From Cypionkella aquatica (GTDB lineage: Bacteria; Pseudomonadota; Alphaproteobacteria; Rhodobacterales; Rhodobacteraceae), in contig NZ_BSPP01000002.1 of NCBI RefSeq assembly GCF_030161095.1, positions 186,001 to 250,000 on the forward strand: a DNA stretch of 64,000 bases, read 5' to 3'. How positions within the stretch are numbered: position 1 is the stretch's first letter; each line of letters begins with the position of its first letter. A program made the position numbers and the translations under genes. The notes beneath the pieces were generated by a model that was given only the letters and a program-made list of their open reading frames with translations, did no database searches and was not told the origin of the DNA. Of this stretch, positions 56,674 to 64,000 are shown piece after piece.

Positions 56674-57567
56674 ATGAATAAAGTCAGCACGCATCGCCAA
56701 TCGGTTGATCTGGCCCGCTTCCTTGCCTGTTTTGGCATCGTGGCGGCGCATGTCTATGCGCTGGTGGATGATTGGGCCGGGCATCTGTCGCTGGGATTGT
56801 TTCTGGTGCTGACCGGCTTTCTGGCAATGCAGTCGTTTCAACGCGCGGGCGGCAATTACAATTTCGTGACGCGGGCGCAAAGGTTGTTGCTGCCTTGGCT
56901 GTTCTGGTCAGCGTTCTTCCGGCTGATTGATCTGAAAGTCTCGGATTCGCCGGAAAAATGGCAGATTTTGCATGATCCGTGGACGCTGTTCGTCGGATCG
57001 GCAATTCATCTGTGGTTCTTGCCCTTTGTGGCGCTGGCGATGCTGCTGGTGAAACCTGTCGGGCGGTTCGTCACGACTCCGGCGCGATTGGCGGCTGCGC
57101 TGGCGGTGGTGGTGGTGGTGTCGGTGCCGATGTTTTGGGCGATGCATGTCTACAAACCGCCTGCGCCACTGACGCAATGGCTGTATTCGCTGCCAGTTTA
57201 TACCTTGGGCCTGTTGGTTGGGATTGCGCATCCGATGGGACGCTCGATCTGGCCGATCATTGCCGGGGCGGCGATGGCGCTTGGCGCGTATATGGTGACT
57301 GAGGCCGAGCCGTGGGCCTGGACGTTGTTTGGCGCCGTGCTGCTTTTTGAAGCGTTCTGGCGGGTGCAAATGCAGCACAAGGCGCTGCCATTGCTGGGGC
57401 AGGCGGCGTTTGGCATTTATCTGCTGCATCCGTTTTTCATGCTGGTGACCTATAAACTCGCCGGTCCGGGTGTGGACAAGATGATCGCCACATTGGCCAC
57501 TTTTGGCATGAGTTGGGCCACGGTGGTGCTGTTGCGGCGGATCCCGATTTTCTTGCGGCTGACCTGA
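56674..57567 (+). CDS. acyltransferase 3 family membrane protein
   Basis: 297 residues from ATG 56674 (a TTG at 56629 would lengthen it). About nine membrane helices; the OafA-type N-terminal RQSVDLARFLACFGIVAAHVYAL contains the Arg/His pair of the family, and later FGIYLLHPFFMLVTYK. Likely adds O-acetyl, succinyl or a similar group to the polysaccharide. Confidence 0.82.
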   Translation: MNKVSTHRQSVDLARFLACFGIVAAHVYALVDDWAGHLSLGLFLVLTGFLAMQSFQRAGGNYNFVTRAQRLLLPWLFWSAFFRLIDLKVSDSPEKWQILHDPWTLFVGSAIHLWFLPFVALAMLLVKPVGRFVTTPARLAAALAVVVVVSVPMFWAMHVYKPPAPLTQWLYSLPVYTLGLLVGIAHPMGRSIWPIIAGAAMALGAYMVTEAEPWAWTLFGAVLLFEAFWRVQMQHKALPLLGQAAFGIYLLHPFFMLVTYKLAGPGVDKMIATLATFGMSWATVVLLRRIPIFLRLT

Positions 57568-57665
57568 TGTGGACCCAAACCCGATATTTGCCGAAGCTGA
57601 TATTGGTGATAACGGGCCGCATGTGCTAAGATGCTGGCCTTGCTGACAGAAAGCTGAACCGCGCC

Positions 57666-59084
57666 GTGGCCTCGCCAAATATCATTGCCTTTATGATGCT
57701 GTTTGTCTGGCCTTTGGTCTGTTGGCAGTTGTGGCGCAGGTTGGACCCGGCGCGGGCGCTGATCTGGACGGTGTTGGGTGGCTATCTGATCATGCCGCCG
57801 CTGACGGTGATCAACTTTCCGATCATCCCGGATCTGGACAAAACGACGATTCCAAATCTGATGGCTTGGGTGGGCGCGCTATACGTGCGTCACGACAAGA
57901 TCAGTTTTCTGCCTGAAGGCCGGATCGGCAAGGTATTGATCCTGATCTATATTATCTCGCCCTTTGGCACGGTTTTGACCAACACCGATCCGATTTACTT
58001 CGGAGCTGCCTATCTGCAGGGCATGAAAATCTACGATTCTGCGGCGGCGGTGGCGAACCAGTTCATCGCATTGCTGCCGTTCTTGCTGGCGCGGCGCTAC
58101 TTGGGCAATCCTGCGGGTATGCGTGCAGTGATTGAGGCGCTGGTGCTGGCCGGGCTGTGGTATTCGGTGCCGATGCTGATCGAGGCGCGGTTTTCGCCTC
58201 AGATGAACGTCTGGGTTTACGGCTTTTTCCAGCACGACTTTTTCCAGACCATCCGGCAAGGAGGCTATCGCCCGGTGGTGTTTTTGCCGCATGGGCTTTG
58301 GGTGGCGTTCTTTGCGCTGATGGTGGTGCTGGCGGCGATGGTGCGGCTGCGCGATACGACCTCGGAGCTGCGACCAAAGGCACTGCTGATCGCGCTGTAT
58401 CTGGCCTTCATGCTGTATGTCTGCAAAAGCGCGGGCGTCGCGGTTTATGCGTTGTGCCTGACGCCCCTGGTGTTGCTGGCAAACTGGCGGCTGCAGGTTT
58501 TGGCAGCGGCGGCGATTGCGGTTTTGGTGATCAGCTATCCGGTTTTGCGCGGGCTGCATCTGGTTCCGGTGGAGCAGATTGTCAATTTTGCCAATGGGTT
58601 CAGCGCTGACCGGGCGGGCTCGTTGCAGTTCCGCATTGATAATGAAGAGCTGTTGTTGGCGCGGGCGCAGGAAAAGGCGCTGTTTGGCTGGGGTGGCTAT
58701 GGCCGGGCGTTTCTGCATGATCCGATCACCGGGCAGATGACCACGATTGCCGATGGCGCTTGGGTGATCGTGATGGGCACCTATGGCTGGATGGGTTTCA
58801 TTGCCGAGTTCGGGCTGACCAGCCTGCCGATCCTGCTGCTGGGGCGTGAGGCGTTGTCTCGGTATGCGGCGCCGTTCAACCGCTATAGCGCGGGATTGGC
58901 GTTGATTTTGGCGGCCAATCTTTTCGATCTTTTGCCCAATGCGACGCATATTCCGTTCACTTGGCTGATGGTCGGCGGCTTGTTGGCCGAGGCCGAGCGG
59001 ATGCGGCAGCTGCGGCTGGATGCGCAGCGCTTGGTGCTGCGACAGCATCTGCAACACGGCAAACAGAAGCGGACGGTGATCTGA
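57666..59084 (+). CDS. O-antigen polymerase/ligase-like membrane protein
   Basis: 472 residues, GTG start. About ten to twelve hydrophobic helices with a large periplasmic loop in the second half (DNEELLLARAQEKALFGWGGYGRAF is typical of the Wzy/WaaL loop). It is the only polymerase candidate beside the flippase and Wzz. The stop overlaps the next transferase start by one base. Confidence 0.78.
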   Translation: MASPNIIAFMMLFVWPLVCWQLWRRLDPARALIWTVLGGYLIMPPLTVINFPIIPDLDKTTIPNLMAWVGALYVRHDKISFLPEGRIGKVLILIYIISPFGTVLTNTDPIYFGAAYLQGMKIYDSAAAVANQFIALLPFLLARRYLGNPAGMRAVIEALVLAGLWYSVPMLIEARFSPQMNVWVYGFFQHDFFQTIRQGGYRPVVFLPHGLWVAFFALMVVLAAMVRLRDTTSELRPKALLIALYLAFMLYVCKSAGVAVYALCLTPLVLLANWRLQVLAAAAIAVLVISYPVLRGLHLVPVEQIVNFANGFSADRAGSLQFRIDNEELLLARAQEKALFGWGGYGRAFLHDPITGQMTTIADGAWVIVMGTYGWMGFIAEFGLTSLPILLLGREALSRYAAPFNRYSAGLALILAANLFDLLPNATHIPFTWLMVGGLLAEAERMRQLRLDAQRLVLRQHLQHGKQKRTVI

Positions 59085-60076
59085 TGCGGGTGGATATCGG
59101 CGTCTTTGCGCATAACGAGGCGGCTGGGATTGCGGCGATGATGGCGCGGCTGCTGGCGCAGGATATTTTCGCCGATGCGGGGTTTGAGGCAAGGGCGTTG
59201 GTGCTGGCGAATGGCTGCGTCGATGACACGGAGGCGCTTGCGCGGGCAGCGGGCGCAGAGGTTGCCGATCTGCCAGAGGGCGGTAAATCCCGGACATGGA
59301 ACCGCTTCGTGCATGATCTGGCGCGACCTGACGCCGATGTGCTGGTGTTTGTCGATGCCGATATCGCGTTTTGTGATGCGGGGGCACTGCGGCGGTTGGT
59401 GCAGGCTTTGGGCGCGCGTTGGGTGATCAACAGCCAGCCGATCAAGGATATCGTGGCGCAGCCCGAGGGGTTGTCAGCCTTGGACAAGATCATCGCGGCG
59501 GCGGGTGGCGGTTTGGACGATTGGAAAACCGCGATTTGTGGCCAGCTTTACGCGATGCCTGCGCCGGTGGCGCGGCGGTTTCATCTGCCGATTGGCCTGC
59601 CGGTTGAGGATGGTTTTCTGCGCGCGATGGTTTTGACCGACGCGCTGACCGAGCCCGAGGATTTCGCGCGGATTGGCGGCGCTGATGACGTTTGGCACAT
59701 CTATGCGTCAGAGCGGTCTGTGCGCGCCCTGATCAAGCATCAGGTGCGAATCGTGGTCGGATCGGCGGTGAATTTCGCAGCCTTTGCGGCGTTGGTTTCG
59801 GTGACTGCGGCGCGGCGCCATGATGAATTGGCGCGGGCTGCGGGTGATCCGGCTTGGCTGAGTGCGGTGCTGCGGGCGCGGTTGCCGCGCTGGCCGTTCG
59901 GCTATGTGCCGGGGCATTTCCTGATAAAGCGGGTGGTGCGGGCTGCTGATCAACCGCGCGCGCTGCTGCGACCAAAACGGCTGTTGATCACTGTTCTGGG
60001 CTTTGGTTTTGACCTGATCGTCTACTGCCGCGCGCAATGGGCGATGCTGCGCGGCACAGGCGCTGGGCATTGGTAA
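59084..60076 (+). CDS. glycosyltransferase family 2
   Basis: 330 residues from ATG 59084. GT-A features: GVFAHNEAAGIAAMMARLL, LANGCVDDTEAL, VLVFVDADIAFCDAGAL with DAD, INSQPIKDIV, and LPVEDGFLRAMVL. A hydrophobic C-terminal part (TVLGFGFDLIVYCRAQ) may attach it to the membrane. Coupled to the polymerase-like gene. A longer upstream frame lies inside that gene. Confidence 0.82.
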   Translation: MRVDIGVFAHNEAAGIAAMMARLLAQDIFADAGFEARALVLANGCVDDTEALARAAGAEVADLPEGGKSRTWNRFVHDLARPDADVLVFVDADIAFCDAGALRRLVQALGARWVINSQPIKDIVAQPEGLSALDKIIAAAGGGLDDWKTAICGQLYAMPAPVARRFHLPIGLPVEDGFLRAMVLTDALTEPEDFARIGGADDVWHIYASERSVRALIKHQVRIVVGSAVNFAAFAALVSVTAARRHDELARAAGDPAWLSAVLRARLPRWPFGYVPGHFLIKRVVRAADQPRALLRPKRLLITVLGFGFDLIVYCRAQWAMLRGTGAGHW

Positions 60077-60257
60077 GCGGCGTTGCTGAAACTTTGCCAT
60101 AACCGGGCCGTATTGTTGAAATAGGAAGGCATTGTTCAAAAGCCCTGTCGTCGCCATTTTAATGGAGTTGATAGGGTGTGAACTGTGACGATTTGGGGTA
60201 AATTGTTGAGATCTGCTGTGGGTTTGTCGCCTGCGGACAGTCGGGAAGATAAGGCAT
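60077..60257 (+). promoter_or_regulatory. upstream region of the polyketide synthase gene
   Basis: 181 bases with no gene, less GC-rich than its surroundings; no clear terminator or operator was recognised. AAGG lies four bases before the PKS start. Confidence 0.3.
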
Positions 60258-63200
60258 ATGAGCAAGGATTTCGGTGACTTGAACATCAGCGATAACGACA
60301 TCGCTGTGGTTGGCATGGCCGCGCATTTGCCGGGGGCTGCTGATATTGCCGCCTACTGGTCCAATCTTGCCGGGGGCATCGAATCGATCCGGGTGCTGTC
60401 AGAGCCAGAGCTGCTTGCGGCTGGCGAAAGCCCGGCGCGGCTGCGGAAGGCCAATTATGTGGCTTCGGCAGCGGTGCTGGATGGGTTTGAGCAGTTCGAT
60501 GCAGATTTCTTCGGCTTTTCGCCGAAAGAAGCCGCGATCATGGATCCGCAGCACCGCCAGTTTCTTGAGGTGGCGTGGGAGGCGTTGGAAAACGCAGGCC
60601 ATCCTCCCGAGAATTTTGCAGGCTCCATCGGGGTTTATGCGGGCTGCGGAATGGGCAGTTATTTCTACTTTAACCTGTGTTCAAACCGCGATCTGGTTGA
60701 TCAAACCGGCATGTTTTTGCTGCGCCATACCGGCAATGACAAGGATTTTCTGGCCACCCGCGTCAGCCATATCTTTGATCTGAGAGGGCCGTCGATCAAT
60801 GTGCAGACCGCCTGCTCGACATCACTGGTCGCGGTGCATTTTGCCACGCAAGCGCTGCTGAACGGCGAATGTGACATGGCTTTGGCGGGCGGCGTGACGA
60901 TCGAGCTGCCGCATGCGCGCGGCTATCTGTTCACCGAGGGCGAGATTCTGTCCCCCGATGGCCATTGCCACGCCTTTGATCATCGCGCGGAAGGCACGGT
61001 GTTCGGCTCGGGTGCGGGGGTGGTGGTTTTGCGGCGGGCCCGCGATGCGATCCGCGATGGCGACCATATTTGGGCGATCCTGAAGGGCAGCGCTGTCAAT
61101 AATGATGGCGCGGCAAAGGCGGGCTACCTTGCGCCGTCGGTGGATGGGCAGGCGAAATGTATTGCCGAGGCGCAGGCGATTGCCGGAGTTTCGGCGGCGG
61201 ATGTGTCTTATGTGGAATGTCATGGCACCGGAACTTATCTGGGCGACCCGATTGAGGTCGCGGCGCTGACGCAGGCGTTCCGGCAGACCACGGATGCGGT
61301 GGCCTCGTGCCGCATCGGTTCGGTCAAGACCAACATCGGGCATCTGGATACGGCGGCCGGGGCGGCTTCGCTTATTAAGGTCGCGCTGTCGCTGCACCAT
61401 CGGCAATTGCCGCCAAGTTTGGGCTATGAGGCCCCGAATCCGTCGATTGATTTTGCGAGCAGCCCGTTTGTGGTAAATGATCAGCTGCGCGATTGGGGCA
61501 GCCTTGGGCCACGCCGGGCGGGGGTGAATTCGCTTGGCGTTGGCGGCACCAATGCGCATGTGGTCTTGGAAGAAGCCCCCGCGCGGGCGGAGGGCGAAGA
61601 CAGCCTGTGGCCGTTCCAACCTATTGTTATCTCGGCAAAATCCAAGGCAGCTTTGGATGCCGGGGCGGGGCGGTTGGCTGCGCATTTGCGCGCAGATGCG
61701 TCGCAGGATCTGGCCGATGTTGCTTATACGTTGAAAGAAGGTCGTCGCGCGTTTGAAAAGCGGCGGGTGCTGGTGGCGGGCAGCCATGAAGAGGCGGCTG
61801 ATCTGCTGGAAGGTGGCGATCCGCGCCGCGTGTTTAACCATGATTTTCTGGGCGAAAGCCCCGAAGTGGTGTTCATGTTTCCCGGCGGCGGTGCGCAATA
61901 TGCCGGAATGGCGCGGGATATCTACGCGACAGAGCCGGTGTTCGCCGATTGGATGGACCGGGGTTTGGCGGTGCTGCAACCCAAGCTGGATTACGATATT
62001 CGGGCTTTGTGGCTGCCGGAAATCGGGATGGAAGCGACAGCCAATGCACGGTTGAAGCGGCCGTCGGTGCAATTGCCGCTGATCATGATTACCGAATATG
62101 CGCTGGCGCAGCTGTATATGTCGTGGGGGGTGACGCCTACGGCGCTGGTCGGCCATTCGATGGGCGAGAACACGGCGGCCTGTCTTGCGGGCGTGATCAG
62201 CTTTGAAGATTGCATCGGCCTTGTGCATCTGCGCGGCACGCTGTTTGACACGATTGCGCCGGGTGGGATGCTGTCGGTGCCCCTTTCGGAAGCGGATTTG
62301 CGCCCGTTTATCGTCGGCGATCTGGATTTGGCTTCGGTCAATGCGCCGGGGCTTTGCGTGGTGTCCGGCCCGGATGCCAGCTTGCTGGCTTTGGCTGCGG
62401 AACTGGCGAAGGTCGAGGTTGAGACCCAGCGGATTCAGATCGACATCGCTGCACACAGCCGGATGCTAGAGCCGATTTTGACGCGGTTTGGCGATTACCT
62501 AAGAAAAGTTCACTTAAGCGCGCCGCAGATTCCGATTGTGAGCAATCGTTCAGGAATTATGCTGACTGAGGCCGAGGCCACCAGCCCGGACTATTGGGTG
62601 CAGCACCTGCGCAACACAGTGAATTTCCAAGCCTGCATGGCCGATCTGATGGCAGAGCCGGGGCGGGTCTACCTTGAAATGGGCCCCGGTCGGGCGCTGT
62701 CCTCCTTGGCGCAGGCCAATGGTGTGCCGCAGGGGCAAGTGATCGCGGCGCTGCGGCATCCCGAGCAGAAAATGGCCGATGATGCGTGGCATATGGCCAG
62801 CATCGCGCGGCTGTGGGCTTGCGGCGTGGCGGTGGATTGGGAACCGATCTGGGCAGGCGCGCGGCGCAATCGGGTGGTGCTGCCGGGCTATGCCTTTCAG
62901 CGCAAACCCTATTTCATCGAACCCGGCAAGGGTGCCGAGGTTGAGGCGCAGGCGCTGCCCGCCCGTATCGAGGATATCGGCGATTGGGGCTGGAAACCGC
63001 ATTGGCGGCCCGCGGCGACGGGATTTGACTTCGCCGCAGATTTTGGGGATGCGCCGAAAGAGAACTGGCTGATTTTCCTTGATAAAGAAGGCCTTGGTGC
63101 GATTTGTGCCGCAAAGCTGCGGGCGGGTGGGCACAATGTACAAACCGTGCGGGCGGCGGATGCCTTTGGCCGCGACGGCGAGGGCGGCTATATGCTGCCA

Positions 63201-64000
63201 CCCGAACGTGGTCGCGAAGGCTATGATCTGCTGATCCGCGATCTGGTGGCGCGGGGCCAAACCCCGAACCGGATTGCGCATTTCTGGCTGGTGACGCGGA
63301 GCCCCGATTTCCGCCCCGGATCAAGCTTTTTGCACCGCAATCTGGAGCAGGGCTTTTACAGTCTGATGTTCCTGGCCCAAGCGATTGCCGAGGAAAATCT
63401 GCCGCGCCCGTTGCATATCACCGTGGCCTCGACCGGGGCTTCGCAGGTGAAATCCGAAGCTTTGGCTGACCCGGAAAAGGCGATGATCGCAGGCCCCGCA
63501 CGGGTGATCCCGCGCGAGTTGCCGGGGGTGACGGTTTCGACCCTTGATCTGGCTTTGCCACCGCAGCCGCGTCGTGGCAAAGCCGCACTGGAGCCCTTGG
63601 CCGAGCAGGTGTTGGAAGATCTTCTGGCCGTGCCCAATAGCGTGATCGCAGCCCTGCGCGGTGAAAAGCGCTATGAACTGGGGTTGAAGGCCGCTGACCT
63701 TGGCGAACAAAAATTCACATTGCCGCAGGGCGCGCATGTGCTGATCACTGGCGGCTTTGGCGGCATCGGTTTGACCATCGCGGAAGACCTGATCCAGCGG
63801 TTTGGGGCGAAAATCACGCTGATCGCGCGGCGCAATCTGCCCGATCGGGGCACTTGGGCCAAGTATCTGGCGGCGCATGACCCCTCTGGCCCGATTGCGC
63901 GGCGGATTTTGGCGCTGCAACGGCTGGAAGCCTTGGGCGGCGAGGTTTTGGTCGCCCCAGCAGATGTCTGTAATCTGGAAGATATGCGCGCGGCGGTGGC
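60258..64000 (+). CDS. type I polyketide synthase, KS-AT-KR visible (3' truncated by window edge)
   Basis: Open for 1247 codons from ATG 60258 to the window end. KS: AVVGMAAHLPGA, active C186 in QTACSTS, H322 in CHGTGT, H362 in NIGHLD. AT from ~537: FPGGGAQ, nucleophile S634 in GHSMGE; the specificity position reads AAHS, not HAFH or YASH, so the extender unit is open. From ~885 (WGWKPHWRP) a KR structural part, then the catalytic KR with ITGGFGGIGL near 1163. No DH, ER or ACP before the edge. Same strand as and next to the polysaccharide genes. Confidence 0.93.
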   Translation, partial: MSKDFGDLNISDNDIAVVGMAAHLPGAADIAAYWSNLAGGIESIRVLSEPELLAAGESPARLRKANYVASAAVLDGFEQFDADFFGFSPKEAAIMDPQHRQFLEVAWEALENAGHPPENFAGSIGVYAGCGMGSYFYFNLCSNRDLVDQTGMFLLRHTGNDKDFLATRVSHIFDLRGPSINVQTACSTSLVAVHFATQALLNGECDMALAGGVTIELPHARGYLFTEGEILSPDGHCHAFDHRAEGTVFGSGAGVVVLRRARDAIRDGDHIWAILKGSAVNNDGAAKAGYLAPSVDGQAKCIAEAQAIAGVSAADVSYVECHGTGTYLGDPIEVAALTQAFRQTTDAVASCRIGSVKTNIGHLDTAAGAASLIKVALSLHHRQLPPSLGYEAPNPSIDFASSPFVVNDQLRDWGSLGPRRAGVNSLGVGGTNAHVVLEEAPARAEGEDSLWPFQPIVISAKSKAALDAGAGRLAAHLRADASQDLADVAYTLKEGRRAFEKRRVLVAGSHEEAADLLEGGDPRRVFNHDFLGESPEVVFMFPGGGAQYAGMARDIYATEPVFADWMDRGLAVLQPKLDYDIRALWLPEIGMEATANARLKRPSVQLPLIMITEYALAQLYMSWGVTPTALVGHSMGENTAACLAGVISFEDCIGLVHLRGTLFDTIAPGGMLSVPLSEADLRPFIVGDLDLASVNAPGLCVVSGPDASLLALAAELAKVEVETQRIQIDIAAHSRMLEPILTRFGDYLRKVHLSAPQIPIVSNRSGIMLTEAEATSPDYWVQHLRNTVNFQACMADLMAEPGRVYLEMGPGRALSSLAQANGVPQGQVIAALRHPEQKMADDAWHMASIARLWACGVAVDWEPIWAGARRNRVVLPGYAFQRKPYFIEPGKGAEVEAQALPARIEDIGDWGWKPHWRPAATGFDFAADFGDAPKENWLIFLDKEGLGAICAAKLRAGGHNVQTVRAADAFGRDGEGGYMLPPERGREGYDLLIRDLVARGQTPNRIAHFWLVTRSPDFRPGSSFLHRNLEQGFYSLMFLAQAIAEENLPRPLHITVASTGASQVKSEALADPEKAMIAGPARVIPRELPGVTVSTLDLALPPQPRRGKAALEPLAEQVLEDLLAVPNSVIAALRGEKRYELGLKAADLGEQKFTLPQGAHVLITGGFGGIGLTIAEDLIQRFGAKITLIARRNLPDRGTWAKYLAAHDPSGPIARRILALQRLEALGGEVLVAPADVCNLEDMRAAV

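Noticed and set aside
57879-59387. 502-codon minus-strand open frame opposite the polymerase-like gene
   Set aside because: Antisense to a coherent multi-helix membrane protein; no domain and skewed composition.
60822-62456. 544-codon minus-strand open frame opposite the PKS
   Set aside because: It lies wholly antisense to clear KS and AT motifs, and its composition (Arg, Gln, His rich) is shadow-like.
1-64000. tRNA, rRNA, CRISPR, insertion sequence or prophage genes
   Set aside because: I looked for cloverleaf-like segments, regularly spaced repeats, transposase motifs and phage genes and found none; the repeats seen are dispersed intergenic elements.

Overview
The window looks like a contiguous piece of chromosome from an alphaproteobacterium of the Rhodobacteraceae (Rhodobacter/Roseobacter group). 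The evidence is the high GC content, the three tandem def genes before fmt, pckA divergent from chvI-chvG-hprK-rapZ-ptsM-ptsH, a methylsuccinyl-CoA dehydrogenase typical of the ethylmalonyl-CoA pathway, family-restricted proteins (DUF6473, DUF1491, DUF4170, a HIG1-type twin-helix protein) and several short intergenic repeats of a kind common in this family. No tRNA, rRNA, CRISPR array, insertion sequence or prophage gene was seen.

From 1 to about 43 kb the content is mostly housekeeping. It holds def/def/def-like/fmt (1-2282); rnhA-ispH, a YcxB-like membrane protein and a NYN protein (3270-5936); folK, rpoZ, rel/spoT and a DUF2062 protein (6080-10023); the packed run pdxJ-acpS-lepB-rnc-era (10067-13693); recO, an MFS transporter and mcd (14821-18487); pckA, the ChvG/ChvI system and a nitrogen-PTS-like run (19602-25962); hbd, etfBA and a PduO adenosyltransferase (26977-31260); parC (33038-35341); kdgK, DUF4170, a WaaA-like gene and lpxK (35418-38852); and a YefM-YoeB toxin-antitoxin pair, Trm112, a Lon-substrate-binding protein and a CnoX-like thioredoxin (39614-42538).

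From 43.5 kb to the right end lies a polysaccharide locus: two glycosyltransferases, a Wzx-type flippase, dTDP-L-rhamnose genes rfbCBDA, an ExoY-like initiating phosphosugar transferase, a chain-length protein (Wzz) with a separate BY-kinase-like ATPase, a GT2 transferase, a WecG/TagA-type transferase, an acyltransferase-3 protein, a Wzy-like polymerase/ligase and another transferase. Together these can start, extend, flip, polymerise and decorate a rhamnose-containing exopolysaccharide or O-antigen. Directly after it, in the same orientation, starts a large type I polyketide synthase (KS-AT-KR visible) that runs off the window.

The least explained signals are non-coding. A ~78-bp element headed by the 16-bp palindrome TGTCCACGCGTGGACA occurs three times, each time just downstream of a stop codon and in the gene's orientation. 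Other repeats are double-hairpin elements after era and rfbB, a CTCCGGCGGGAGTATTT family including a perfect 19-bp inverted repeat, a cluster of CTGGGACA half-sites between exoY and wzz, and spaced GTTAGCGCAACC repeats in the pckA-chvI divergent region.
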